Made by a program: the position numbers and the translations under genes
Shown: positions 44,301-53,835 of the stretch, in pieces
Position numbering within the stretch: the stretch's first letter is position 1
Layout of the letters: the number at the start of each line of letters is the position of its first letter
Origin: Streptomyces flavofungini
Lineage (GTDB): Bacteria > Actinomycetota > Actinomycetes > Streptomycetales > Streptomycetaceae
Reading direction: 5' to 3'
DNA: 64,000 bases
Assembly: GCF_030388665.1 (NCBI RefSeq)
Contig: NZ_CP128846.1
Location: forward strand, 3,884,001 to 3,948,000
Notes under the pieces: generated by a model
What the model saw: only the letters and a program-made list of their open reading frames with translations
Databases searched by the model: none
What the model was told of the DNA's origin: nothing

Positions 44301-45833
44301 CACGTTCAGGCCGCCGTGCTCCTTCGCGGCTTCCTGACGACGGGTGAGCTCGGTGAGCAGTTCGGTGACCCGGCGCGAGATGGTTTCGGCGTCGGTGCCC
44401 ACCAGGGCGATGCAGTTCTGCCCCAACTGGGGGCTGGTGTGCGGAAGCCACTGCGCCCAGCTCCACTGCTCCGCCGCGTCCTGCGCCGAGGACAGCACCA
44501 CCAGGGAGAGGTCACGGGGGCTGTGCAGGACCGCTGCCTGCGCGGCCATCCACCGTGTGGTGGACACCGCGCGCGGGCGGTCGCCGGCTATGCCGACCAC
44601 GCCGAGTTCGGCGAAGGGCAGGGTGAGGGGCACGTTCGTCACCACGGGAGGCTGCGGCTCTTCCGCGTCGGCGGAGGCCGTGCGGTGGTTGACCAGTTCG
44701 ATCTCTGCGGGGAGGTCGCTGAACCCCACCCTGAGGTGCATCGCGTCGGGGTCGGTGATGCGCCGTTCCCACAGGCGGCGCCGCGGCCCGGTGGCGAACA
44801 GGAGCAGCTGGCCGGGGTCCGGATAGGCCTCCCGCCGACGGCGCTGGTCGAGTTCGCCGAGCCGCTCGACCTCCTCCTCGTGCTTGGCCTTCGCCTCCTT
44901 GTACTCCTTCATGGCGGCCCGGTACTTCTTCTTCCCGTGGCGCCGGTCGCTGAGCCACTGGCCGAACATCATGAGGGGCGACAGGAGGCAGAAGAGCAGC
45001 ATGTAGATCGTCTTCGTGACGAAGTACATGCCGACGCCGAAGAACAGCGGCAGGATGGCCGCGATGAGCTGGAACCGCTGCGCTTCGTCCTTGACCGGCG
45101 GCGCGGGGACGATCAGCCGCGGGTTCGGCCGAGGGGAGGTCAGCCGGGGCGGACGGTTGTAGGCGAGGCCGCCCTCGCCCGCGGGTGAGAGGTGCGCGTC
45201 GGGCGGCCCTACCTCGGAGAGGCTGAACAGCGACTCGCCGGACTTCAGGAGCATGCCCGGCTGCCACGCCTGCGGGCCGGACACCGGCTGATCGTCCATG
45301 GTCAGCAGGGCGCCGTCGCCCGGGACGACCGTCACCCGGCCCTGGACGTCGACGGTCACCTTCGCGGCCACGGGCGCCAGATACGGGTCCTGCACCGGGA
45401 GAGTGGCGGTGGGAAGCGACCCGATGGTGCCGACGCCCGCGGCGAGCCGGGCCACACGGCCGGCGCCCGCGCCGCCGCTGACGGTGACCTCGTAGCGGCC
45501 GACGGGCTCGCCCCTGACCATGAAGGGACCGATGGCCTCGTCGGTGGTGAGGCGCGCGCCGTCCCGCAGCTCGCCGATGACCGGCGCTTCGGGGGCGCAG
45601 TACCTGCCGTCCACCCAGAGCCCGGTGCCGGCCGCGGCGGCCGCCGGAGGCGCGGGGGTGCGGCCCGTGATCGGTACGACTTCGGGGACGGTGAAGACCG
45701 GGAAGCCCTCCCGGCGCCCCCGGAGCCGGTCGAGGGCCGCGGCCACTTCGGCGGCGGTGGTGCCGTCGTCGACGCTGAGCATCACTTCCTGTGGCGCCGC
45801 TCCTTCCTGGACTACGGTCGCCCGCACTCGCAT
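41376..45833 (-). CDS. eccC: Type VII secretion motor ATPase EccC (FtsK/SpoIIIE type)
   Basis: This 1485-residue secretion motor has a ubiquitin-like and FHA-like N-terminal part of about 200 residues (FHA-type DPYLAPVAAKV, VVPGDGALLTMDD). Two membrane helices at about 270-310 are followed by a charged coil and three FtsK-type ATPase domains. Walker A of domain 1 is intact (AGTTGAGKSELLQ, about 680). In domains 2 and 3 the Lys is replaced by Arg (GGPRSGRSTT about 1010, GPPKSGRSST about 1310), so only domain 1 may hydrolyse ATP, as in other EccC/EssC proteins. ATG at 45833 has GAGGGG nine bases upstream. No EccB, EccD, EccE or mycosin gene is nearby. Confidence 0.93.
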   Translation of the reverse strand: MRVRATVVQEGAAPQEVMLSVDDGTTAAEVAAALDRLRGRREGFPVFTVPEVVPITGRTPAPPAAAAAGTGLWVDGRYCAPEAPVIGELRDGARLTTDEAIGPFMVRGEPVGRYEVTVSGGAGAGRVARLAAGVGTIGSLPTATLPVQDPYLAPVAAKVTVDVQGRVTVVPGDGALLTMDDQPVSGPQAWQPGMLLKSGESLFSLSEVGPPDAHLSPAGEGGLAYNRPPRLTSPRPNPRLIVPAPPVKDEAQRFQLIAAILPLFFGVGMYFVTKTIYMLLFCLLSPLMMFGQWLSDRRHGKKKYRAAMKEYKEAKAKHEEEVERLGELDQRRRREAYPDPGQLLLFATGPRRRLWERRITDPDAMHLRVGFSDLPAEIELVNHRTASADAEEPQPPVVTNVPLTLPFAELGVVGIAGDRPRAVSTTRWMAAQAAVLHSPRDLSLVVLSSAQDAAEQWSWAQWLPHTSPQLGQNCIALVGTDAETISRRVTELLTELTRRQEAAKEHGGLNVLRPDAQVLLVLDGARLLRRVPGVPQLLQEGPAVGIFALCVDEDERLLPEECRTAVCWTPESPTRVHLRGYGYEAAGEVLADQVSVEWCERAARAMAPVRDVSRDDADSALPTAARLLSLLEMPNPTGADIAAIWQRGGATTAVPIGLAADGPFVLDIRRDGPHALIAGTTGAGKSELLQTIIAALAVGNTPDALNYVLIDYKGGSAFQDCARLPHTVGMVSDLDAHLTERALASLAAELRRREEILFEAETKDIEDYNDARRLRPQLEPMPRLVIIIDEFASLVAELPDFIAGLVDIARRGRSLGVHLMLATQRPAGVVSADIRANTNLRIALRVTNGEESRDVIDAPDSGSISKATPGRCYVRSGAQSLVGVQSARIGGRRPGLDMAPQVSVNPLSWVAYGHPPPRMAQDDGDDGTMVTDLAVLVDAIGAGARQLGCATPRSPWLPPIPTQILAHEVPAPPRPAGGDPVAPVAFGLTDLPAEQARAALALDLADGEHLMIAGGPRSGRSTTLRTIAGTLAQHCDPSDVHIYGIDCGANALLPLANLPHCGAVVTRDQTSRVDRLLGRLLNEIARRQLLLAEKGQSSAAEQRADAEPGERLPWMVVLIDGWDAFRVAFENYDYGRLVESAKRLFREGAAVGVKVVLGTDRSGLMGEISSSFAERLVLRLADSADYSYAGISAKDIPKDVPPGRALKATDDGVQESQIALLAENPNGQAQVAALQEIARAAAERSARPNPSQRPIRVDVLPARIKASEAMALQPDFTAPSALWTLFAVGGDELQPLGMDLEEAGPGFVISGPPKSGRSSTLITAATSLLRRGTEVVLITPRRSPLRDLAAMPGVLGALDGESSSDDLEALTSSARGPYAIVVDDAELIYDTPLDEALEEALRRGMDGGLGLIAAGAVDTLSSQYRGFVVQARRSRNGLLLSPQGSADGEMFNIRLSSNSAAGGPTGRGLFVQGGEAVPAQAVLPD

Positions 45834-45911
45834 CGGTACGTGCCCCTCCCGTTCAGCGCTTACTGAGTTGACCTGCATCGACCCGCTGCGGGCAGCGGGG
45901 TTTCCCTGTTC

Positions 45912-46397
45912 CTACGGGATGTCCGGCAGCGTCTCCACGGGGACGCCGGGGGCGAACGCGCCCACCGCCTCCGCGAGTCGATGCGGGTCCAGCGTCCACA
46001 CCGCGATGGCCCTGCTCGCCAGGAACAGCTCATGGGAAACGTGTGGCGCCAGCTTCGTGGTCTGCTCGCGGCTCAACCGCGCGTTGGGTCCAGGAAGAAC
46101 CGATGTGCCCGGCTTGCAGCGAACACCCACATATCGCATGGGATCAGCGCCTACGACCTTGTGGCTCCACAGAACGACCGACTCGATTTCCGACCAGGGC
46201 ACGAACGCCTTGTGACGCTCGTACTTCGCAGGAGCACCGCCCAGGGTCACTCCTCGCTCATCGACGCGGAGCGCGACAAGTCGCCTTTTCCACGCACCGC
46301 TCAGGATTTGGATCGGCGTCCAGACATAGAGGGCTTCGTACACCGCGGAGTGGTCTGAAGACATGCGCGGATCGTATTCCGTCCCTCGATTCGCCAT
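45912..46397 (-). CDS. Unknown cytosolic protein, PH-like
   Basis: This 161-residue protein has no signal or membrane segment. The segment GVTLGGAPAKYERHKAFVPW followed by SEIESVVLW resembles the beta-strands of bacterial PH-like domains that read out membrane proteins. It lies upstream of eccC on the same strand with a 78-bp gap, so it may belong to the secretion locus. I recognise no family with confidence. Confidence 0.65.
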   Translation of the reverse strand: MANRGTEYDPRMSSDHSAVYEALYVWTPIQILSGAWKRRLVALRVDERGVTLGGAPAKYERHKAFVPWSEIESVVLWSHKVVGADPMRYVGVRCKPGTSVLPGPNARLSREQTTKLAPHVSHELFLASRAIAVWTLDPHRLAEAVGAFAPGVPVETLPDIP

Positions 46398-46483
46398 AAC
46401 CCACCCCCTACCGGTTCGCAGTCATGAACACACTAACGTCCGGCCGCGCGGGCAGAAGAGCGTCCGGGAGCCGCCGCGGGCCC

Positions 46484-48370
46484 TCACCCGACCTTCTTCA
46501 GCCGCGCCGCCGGATCCCCCGCCTTCGGGTCCTCGGAGGTGTACTGCAGCTCGGAGGACCCGACCGGTCGCAGCCGCACCGTGTGGGTGGCCTGGGAGCA
46601 CTGGCTCGGGTTGGACTTGTCGCCGACGCCGGTGGCGACGAGTTCCTTGGCCGAGGCCGACTTCAGGGTCAGGTTGTCCACGCACGTGTCGCCGATGAGG
46701 TCCGTCTGCGTCACCGCGCCGATGCGGTCCCCCGCCTTCGGCACCTGGCGCACGGTCACGTCGAACGTGCCGAGCGGTACGAGGCCGTCGCGCGCCGATG
46801 CCTTCCCGCGCCACTTGCCGAGGTAGCGCGCGGGCACAGCGCCTTCGAGCGCCGAGTCCCCCGCGCCGCCCGTCGCGCTCGGCTGCTTCCCCGCCGAGTC
46901 CTTGGCGCCGCCGTCGCCCCCCGGCAGCAGGTTGAACACGAACACCGACCCCACCGTGACCGCCGCGAGCGCCCCGGCCACCGCGAGCGCGACCGTGCAA
47001 CTCACCCTGCGCCCCCGGCCGTCGGGCCGTGCGGGCGCCGAGGTCGCCGCCACGGAGAGCGAGAGCCCGCCGGAGGGCGGTGCGTCGGCCGGCCCCGCCT
47101 CGGACGCCGCGGGCGTCCCTCCGCCGTGCGGCGCGGGCGCGCTCCTCTCGTCGTGCGCGGCCGACGGCGCCGGGAAGCCCTGCGGGGCCGACTGGGCCGC
47201 CCGTGCTGACGGCATCGGTGGTGCCTGCGACGTCAGCGGTGCCGACTGCGCCGAGAGGCCCCCTTGCCCGTACGAAGCATCCGGCGGCCCGAACACCCCG
47301 GCCACAGCCCCGGTCCCGACGCCAGCCCCAGCCCCGGCCCCGGCCCCCGAGCCCGCGCTCTCCGCCGTGAACGGCACCGGCCCCGACAGCGGCACCGGCG
47401 CGGCGCCCGGCCCGGTCCCGGTGCCCGCGTCGCCTCGGTGATCCACCTCCAGGTCGAGCAGGCGCACCGCGCTCCGGCTCACCCGTTCCACCACGGCTCC
47501 GGGCAGCCAGCCCGCCGCCACCAGCGGTGCCGCGCCCTCGGGGGCGAGGCGGCGGGCCAGGTCGGCGGGGGCGGGGCGGGCGGCGGGGTCCTTGGCGAGG
47601 CAGGCCGCCACCAGGTCGTGGAAGTCGCCGGTGAGGGCGCCGAGTTCGGGCTCCTCGTGGACGACCTTGTAGAGCAGCGCGGCGGAGGAGTCGCCGGGGA
47701 AAGGGGTGCCCGCGGTCGCCGCGTACACGAGGACCGCGCCCAGGGAGAAGACGTCGGCAGCGCCGCTGACGCCCTTGCCGAGGATCTGCTCCGGGGACAT
47801 GTAGCCGGGCGAGCCGAGGGAGACGCCCGTGGACGTGAGGGACGCGGTGCCGTCGGTGGCGCGGGCGATGCCGAAATCGATGAGGCGGGGCCCGTCCATG
47901 GTGAGCAGGACGTTCGAGGGCTTCACGTCGCGGTGGACCAGGTCGAGGCCGTGGACGTGTGCGAGGGCCTCGGCCAGGCCCGCGCCGAGGACCCGGACGG
48001 AGTGCTCGGGCAGCGCGCCGCCGTCCCGCACGGCCTCGGTCAGGGAAGGACCGGCCGCGTACGCCGTCGCCACCCAGGGCACCGGCGCCTCCGGGTCGGC
48101 GTCGAGGACGGGGGCGGTCCAGTCGCCGCCGACCCGCCGCGCCGCGTCGACCTCGCGCCGGAAGCGGGCGCGGAACTCCTCGTCGAGGGCGAAGTGCGGG
48201 TGCACGACCTTCACGGCGACGGTGCGGCCACCGGCGCTGCGGCCCAGGTAGACACGTCCCATGCCGCCGGCGCCGAGGCGTCCGAGCAGCCGGTAGGGGC
48301 CGATGACGGCGGGTTCGTCCGCTTCGAGCGGGTGCACGGCGAAGGCCTCCCCCAGACGCGCTGATCGCAT
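46484..48370 (-). CDS. Membrane Ser/Thr protein kinase
   Basis: A Hanks-type kinase of about 628 residues. The kinase domain occupies about residues 20-270, with the glycine loop LGAGGMGRVYLG, the ATP Lys in VAVKVV, the catalytic loop HRDVKPSN, DFG as IDFGIA, and SPEQ for APE. A Pro/Ala/Gly-rich linker leads to one membrane helix (about 460-480). The exported domain of about 150 residues has two Cys near the end. It has no PASTA repeats. The start is uncertain: ATG at 48370 is chosen, GTG at 48376 is close. The FHA-like region of EccC next door is a plausible phosphopeptide reader, but that is inference. Confidence 0.9.
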   Translation of the reverse strand: MRSARLGEAFAVHPLEADEPAVIGPYRLLGRLGAGGMGRVYLGRSAGGRTVAVKVVHPHFALDEEFRARFRREVDAARRVGGDWTAPVLDADPEAPVPWVATAYAAGPSLTEAVRDGGALPEHSVRVLGAGLAEALAHVHGLDLVHRDVKPSNVLLTMDGPRLIDFGIARATDGTASLTSTGVSLGSPGYMSPEQILGKGVSGAADVFSLGAVLVYAATAGTPFPGDSSAALLYKVVHEEPELGALTGDFHDLVAACLAKDPAARPAPADLARRLAPEGAAPLVAAGWLPGAVVERVSRSAVRLLDLEVDHRGDAGTGTGPGAAPVPLSGPVPFTAESAGSGAGAGAGAGVGTGAVAGVFGPPDASYGQGGLSAQSAPLTSQAPPMPSARAAQSAPQGFPAPSAAHDERSAPAPHGGGTPAASEAGPADAPPSGGLSLSVAATSAPARPDGRGRRVSCTVALAVAGALAAVTVGSVFVFNLLPGGDGGAKDSAGKQPSATGGAGDSALEGAVPARYLGKWRGKASARDGLVPLGTFDVTVRQVPKAGDRIGAVTQTDLIGDTCVDNLTLKSASAKELVATGVGDKSNPSQCSQATHTVRLRPVGSSELQYTSEDPKAGDPAARLKKVG

Positions 48371-48612
48371 GCCCACATGGCGCCCGCCGGTCCGTGCCCC
48401 CGGCCGTCCGCCGGTGTCCGCCGCGTGCCCGTGTCGACGGCCAGCGTAATGCGGTGGGGCACACGGGCGCGCGGACGGGAACGCTCCGCACCCCGGCGCC
48501 ATCTATCCATCCGTAAATGACCGTATTGCCCGTGTACGCCCACCTGGATTGCCCCGCTTCTCGACCTCTCCGACCTCCCCGTCCGCCTGACTCCTCGATC
48601 CCCTGGAGCGCC

Positions 48613-49668
48613 ATGAACCGCCGCCCGGTCCGCCCCGCCATCCGTCCAGCCTCCCGTCCCGCCACCCGCCTCGCCGCCCTCACGGCCGCCGCCGCGATGG
48701 CAGCCGTGCCCCTCACCGGTTGCTCGTCCGACAAGCCCGAGCCGGTGAGGTTCGACGACCCGAAGGCGTCCGCGTCCGGGAGCACGGGAGCCGCCCAGCG
48801 GGCGAAGGCCGACGGCAGCCGCATGCCGACGGGGCCGCGGGCGGACTTCACCACGGAAAGCACGCTTGAGGACGGCACCAAGATCGGCGTGACGACCCTG
48901 CGCGGCAAGAAGTCGGGGTTCACCGGAAAGGTATGGGTCTGGGCGCCCAAGCAGTATTTCGACCCGAAGTACGCGCGCAGCGGCTTCCCGGTCCTCATCG
49001 CGCTGCCCGGCGGCCCCGGCTATCCCAATAACTATTGGATGGGCACGGACCTGAAGCTGGAGAGCTCCATCGCCAAGTGGTCACGGCAGGGAAAAAGCCT
49101 GCCGTTCGTCGTCGTGATGCCCGTTCTCAATCCCGATGACAAGTTCTATTACGACGGAAGTGACATACCGGGGCAGCCGCGAATGGGCACCTGGATGACG
49201 GAGGACGTACCGGATTTCGTGAAGGCGAATTTCCGCACCTTCGACTCGCGCGACGGCTGGGCCTTCATGGGTTCCTCCTCGGGCGGATTCGTGGGCCTCA
49301 AGTCGGTCCTCAAGCGCCCGGACCGGTTCCGGACGGTCATCGCGAGCGGGCCCGACACGGTGCCCGACTCACCCCTGTGGCGGGGCCACGAGGCCGAGCG
49401 GCTCGCCAACGACCCGGGGCGGCTCGCCCGGCGCCTGACCGCGCGCGGCGGCCCCGAGGTCGACATCGCCTTCCAGGTGGGGACGGCGGAATCCGGCCAG
49501 GCGAACCTGCGGGCGTTCATGAAGGAGTACGGAAAGGGCCCGGTCAAGACGCGTCTGAACGTCATCCAGGGCGGCGGCCACAACGCCCGCTCGTACGTGC
49601 CCGCGATGGCGGACGGGCCGATCCAGTGGATCAGCGAGCACATGAAAGGGCCCGTGCCGAGCGCGTGA
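48613..49668 (+). CDS. Lipoprotein esterase, alpha/beta hydrolase (esterase D/mycolyltransferase type)
   Basis: The 351-residue exported lipoprotein has a signal with lipobox VPLTGCSS and lipidated Cys about residue 38. The alpha/beta hydrolase domain resembles the esterase D/antigen 85 group. The nucleophile Ser lies in GSSSGGFVG and the likely His near the end in GGGHNARSY. FPVLIALPGGPGYPNNYWMG supplies the oxyanion region. The substrate is unknown. It is divergent from the kinase gene; the 242-bp gap shows no clear dyad. Confidence 0.83.
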   Translation: MNRRPVRPAIRPASRPATRLAALTAAAAMAAVPLTGCSSDKPEPVRFDDPKASASGSTGAAQRAKADGSRMPTGPRADFTTESTLEDGTKIGVTTLRGKKSGFTGKVWVWAPKQYFDPKYARSGFPVLIALPGGPGYPNNYWMGTDLKLESSIAKWSRQGKSLPFVVVMPVLNPDDKFYYDGSDIPGQPRMGTWMTEDVPDFVKANFRTFDSRDGWAFMGSSSGGFVGLKSVLKRPDRFRTVIASGPDTVPDSPLWRGHEAERLANDPGRLARRLTARGGPEVDIAFQVGTAESGQANLRAFMKEYGKGPVKTRLNVIQGGGHNARSYVPAMADGPIQWISEHMKGPVPSA

Positions 49669-49757
49669 GCCCCGTTCGGATCCCGGCGGGCGCACGCCGC
49701 AGGGCACGGGCCCGGCCACGGGTGAGGGCTGGGCACGGGCCGGCCACGGGTGGGGCT

Positions 49758-50894
<1,137 letters not shown>

Positions 50895-50946
50895 TCAACA
50901 ATCGCAGGTTCTGGAGCAGGGCAACCCTTTGGCCCAAGGAGGGCTT

Positions 50947-51150
50947 ATGGCTACCGGAACCGTGAAGTGGTTCAACGCCGAAAAGGGCTTTGGTTTCATC
51001 GCCCAGGAAGGCGGAGGCCCCGACGTCTTCGTTCACTACTCCGCGATCAACGCCAGCGGTTTCCGCTCCCTCGAGGAGAACCAGGCCGTGACCTTCGACG
51101 TCACGCAGGGTCCGAAGGGCCCGCAGGCGGAGAACGTCACCCCCGCCTGA
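50947..51150 (+). CDS. Cold-shock protein (CspA family)
   Basis: This 67-residue single-domain OB-fold protein binds RNA and single-stranded DNA. Both nucleic-acid motifs are intact: RNP1 as KGFGFIA and RNP2 as [16 protein letters not shown] precedes the ATG. A long leader with a clear promoter and a strong terminator frame a single-gene unit. Confidence 0.97.
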   Translation: MATGTVKWFNAEKGFGFIAQEGGGPDVFVHYSAINASGFRSLEENQAVTFDVTQGPKGPQAENVTPA

Positions 51151-51187
51151 TCGCGGTGGGTTGATCCGGAACGGAAGCAGTACCCAA

Positions 51188-51237
51188 GGAGCCCTGCGCC
51201 CCCACGTTCGTGGGGGCAGCGGGGCTCCTGCCTTTTT
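51188..51237 (+). terminator. Intrinsic terminator of the cold-shock gene
   Basis: A long GC hairpin (51188-51228, about 19 bp with small mismatches, TT-containing loop) is followed by CCTTTTT, making a textbook rho-independent terminator. Confidence 0.9.
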
Positions 51238-51285
51238 CTGGCGGGGGCGCCTTCTTCTGGCGGGGGCGCCTTGGTGGGCGTGGAT

Positions 51286-51720
51286 CAGCGCTGCGCGCCT
51301 CGTCCTCAAACGCCGGACGGGCTCTCTCCCACCCACCTGCACATGCCCCCCGCCGGCCAGCTGCCCAGCACCTCAGCCCCGAAAGCGTTGCCCTCGTGCC
51401 AGCGCTGCGCGCCTCGCCCTCAAGCGCCGGACAGGCTCTCTCCCACCCACCTGCACATGCCCCCCCGCCGGCCAGCTGCCCAGCACCTCAGCCCCGAAAG
51501 CGTTGCCCTCGTGCCAGCGCTCCGCGCCTCGTTCTCAAGCGCCGGGCGGGCTTTCTCCCACCCACCTGCACTTGCCCCCGCCGGCCAGCTGCCCGGCACC
51601 TCAGCCCCGAAAGCGTTGCCCTCGTGTCGGCGCTGCGCGCCTCGTTCTCAAGCGCCGGGCGGGCTTTCTCCCACCCGCTCGCCCGAACCCTCACCCGGGC
51701 CCGCCCAGTAGCCCGGCACC
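51286..51720. repeat. About 114-bp tandem repeat, nearly four copies
   Basis: Copies begin at 51286, 51400, 51515 and 51628, each with GCGCGCCTCG then CTCAA-CGCCGG and ending CCCCGAAAGCGTTGCCCTCG; the last copy is partial. Spacing varies by one or two bases, so it is not coding. An 18-bp duplicated element (TTCTGGCGGGGGCGCCTT) lies just before it, near 51250. The region 51238-51862 has no gene I can support. Confidence 0.88.
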
Positions 51721-51862
51721 TTCAGGTCCGAAGCGCCGCGCCCTGCCGACGCTCCACGGGCCCGCGCCACGGCCCCTTTCAGCCCGCACCCCGGGGCCCC
51801 GCGCGGCGGAGCCGCACAGTGACACAGCCGGAGAAGGGCGGGACCGGGGAGCCCCGCGAGGG

Positions 51863-52678
51863 CTACGTCGGGTACAGGGACTCGCGGGCGCGGGCCGCGG
51901 CCGTCGGGTCCCAGCCCTCGGTGGGTACGGAGGCCAGGAGGAGGCGGGTGTACGGGTCCTCGGGGGACGAGAGGACCCGGGGCGTCGGGCCCCGCTCGAC
52001 CACCGTGCCCCCGCGCATCACCAGGACCTCCTCCGTCACGTGCCGCACCACCGCCAGGTCGTGGCTCACGAACACCAGCGCCACCCCCGTCTCCGCCCTG
52101 ATCTCCGCCAGGAGCTGGAGGATCTGGGCCTGGATCGACACGTCCAGCGCCGCCACCGCCTCGTCCAGGACGAGGATCCTGGGGTCCACGGCCAGGGCCC
52201 GCGCGATGGCCAGGCGCTGACGCTGACCGCCCGACAGATCCCTCGGGCGGGCGTCCGCCTCCCTCGCGCCGAGGCCCACCCGGTCCAGGAGCTCCGGCGC
52301 CTTCGCCTCGCTCCTGCCGTGCAGGCGCAGGGCCGTGCGGAGGCACTGCGTCGCCGTCAGGCGGGGGTCCAGGGAGACGTAGGGGTCCTGGAAGACCATC
52401 TGGATCTCCCTCGCCCTGGCCAGGCGGGCCGCTCTGCCCCTCGGAGGGCGCGGAGGCCTCGCCCTGCCCGCCACCGTGATCGTGCCGTGGTCCGGGCGGA
52501 CCAGGCCCACGAGCATTCTTGCCACGGTTGTCTTGCCCGAGCCGGACTCGCCCACGATGCCGAGGGCTCCGCCCGGCGGGACGGTGAAGGTCACGTCGGA
52601 CGCGGCCCGGTGGGAGCCGCCGCCTGACAGGGGGTAGGTCTTGCTCAGGCCGTCCGCCTGGAGGAGGTCCGACTTCAT
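51863..52678 (-). CDS. Peptide-type ABC transporter ATPase (DppF/OppF type)
   Basis: This is the ATP-binding subunit of an importer, 271 residues. Walker A is GESGSGKTT near residue 47, the signature motif is LSGGQRQR, and Walker B is ILVLDEAVAALD. The final residues lack most of the CxxRC extension seen in the partner. It is the last gene of a five-gene transporter operon plus enzyme, overlapping the previous gene as ATGA. Substrate specificity is not readable from the ATPase. Confidence 0.93.
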   Translation of the reverse strand: MKSDLLQADGLSKTYPLSGGGSHRAASDVTFTVPPGGALGIVGESGSGKTTVARMLVGLVRPDHGTITVAGRARPPRPPRGRAARLARAREIQMVFQDPYVSLDPRLTATQCLRTALRLHGRSEAKAPELLDRVGLGAREADARPRDLSGGQRQRLAIARALAVDPRILVLDEAVAALDVSIQAQILQLLAEIRAETGVALVFVSHDLAVVRHVTEEVLVMRGGTVVERGPTPRVLSSPEDPYTRLLLASVPTEGWDPTAAARARESLYPT

Positions 52679-53835
52679 GCGTGGCTCACCTTGTCCGTGT
52701 CGGCGCCGTGGGACGGGGCTGGGCCCACAGGGGGATCGAGCAGCAGGGCGCAGGCCGCCGTGCCGCCGTCCGGGAGGGGGGCCGGGGCCGGGAGCCAGGT
52801 CTCGCAGCCTTCCTCGGCGTCGGGGCAGCGCTGGGCGAACGGGCAGCCCGGGAAGGTGTCCGAGAGGGACGGGGGGCGGCCCGGGATGGGGTGGAGGGGG
52901 GCGGGGGTGTCGCTCAGGGTCGGGGAGCAGGTGAGGAGGGACCGGGTGTAGGGGTGGGCGGGAGCGGTGAAGAGAGCCGAGGCCGTGCGGGACTCGACGA
53001 CGCGGCCCGCGTACATGACGTACACGCGATCGCTGTACGCGGCCGCCAGGTGCAGGTCGTGGGTGATGAAGAGGAGAGCGAGGCCGTGCTCGGCGCGCAG
53101 GGCGCGCAGGAGGGCGAGGATGTCGGCCTGGGTGGTGACGTCGAGCGCGCTGGTCGCCTCGTCGGCGAGGAGCAGCCGCGGCCGGGCCGCGAGCGCGCCC
53201 GCGATGACGACGCGCTGCAGCATCCCGCCGGACATCTCGTGCGGCCGCTGCCGCACCCGGCGGGCCGGGTCGGCGAGCCCCACGGAGGCGAGCAGTTCGA
53301 CCGCCTCCGACCTGCTCGCGCCGCGCTCGACCAGGAAGTCGCCGACGCGCCGCACCGGGTTGAGGGCGGCTCGCGGGTCCTGGTGGACCAGGGCGACGCC
53401 GTCCGCGCGGTGGGCGCGCAGGCGTTCGCCGGTGAGGCCGAGGACTTCCGTGCCGTCGAAACGTACGGAACCGGAGGCCACCGCCCCGGCCGGGAAGAGC
53501 CCGAGGGCGGCCTTCGCCGTCGTCGACTTGCCCGACCCCGACTCCCCCACCAGGGCCACGACTTCGCCGGGCGCGACGGTCAGGGACACCGAGTCGAGGA
53601 CCGGGCGGGCGGCGCCGGGAAGCCGCAGGGTCAGGTCCGCGATCTCCAGCAGGGCGGGGCCCGGCCCCCGTTCCCGCCCCGCTCTCCGCAGGGAGCCAGG
53701 AGCCGCCGAGGCGTCGGGCACCCCCGCGGCGTCGGGCACCGCCACGGCCTCGGCCACCGGAGCAGCCTCGGCCGTCGCCGCGACCCCGGCCTCGGGCACC
53801 GAAGCCGACGTACCTCCGGAACAGTTCTCGCTCAT
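52675..53835 (-). CDS. Peptide-type ABC transporter ATPase (DppD/OppD type)
   Basis: This is the second ATPase of the importer, 386 residues. A low-complexity Ala/Val-rich lead of about 60 residues precedes the nucleotide-binding domain with Walker A GESGSGKST, signature MSGGMLQR, Walker B LLLADEATSALD and the D/OppD C-terminal extension GCPFAQRCPDAEEGCE, whose cysteines in related proteins bind an iron-sulfur cluster. The start shares one base with the preceding stop (TGATG). Confidence 0.93.
   Translation of the reverse strand: MSENCSGGTSASVPEAGVAATAEAAPVAEAVAVPDAAGVPDASAAPGSLRRAGRERGPGPALLEIADLTLRLPGAARPVLDSVSLTVAPGEVVALVGESGSGKSTTAKAALGLFPAGAVASGSVRFDGTEVLGLTGERLRAHRADGVALVHQDPRAALNPVRRVGDFLVERGASRSEAVELLASVGLADPARRVRQRPHEMSGGMLQRVVIAGALAARPRLLLADEATSALDVTTQADILALLRALRAEHGLALLFITHDLHLAAAYSDRVYVMYAGRVVESRTASALFTAPAHPYTRSLLTCSPTLSDTPAPLHPIPGRPPSLSDTFPGCPFAQRCPDAEEGCETWLPAPAPLPDGGTAACALLLDPPVGPAPSHGADTDKVSHA

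Noticed and set aside
51210..52220. 336-codon frame through the 114-bp repeat region
   Set aside because: Repeat units vary in length by one or two bases, so the frame is not maintained between copies, and its second half is antisense to the ABC ATPase gene.
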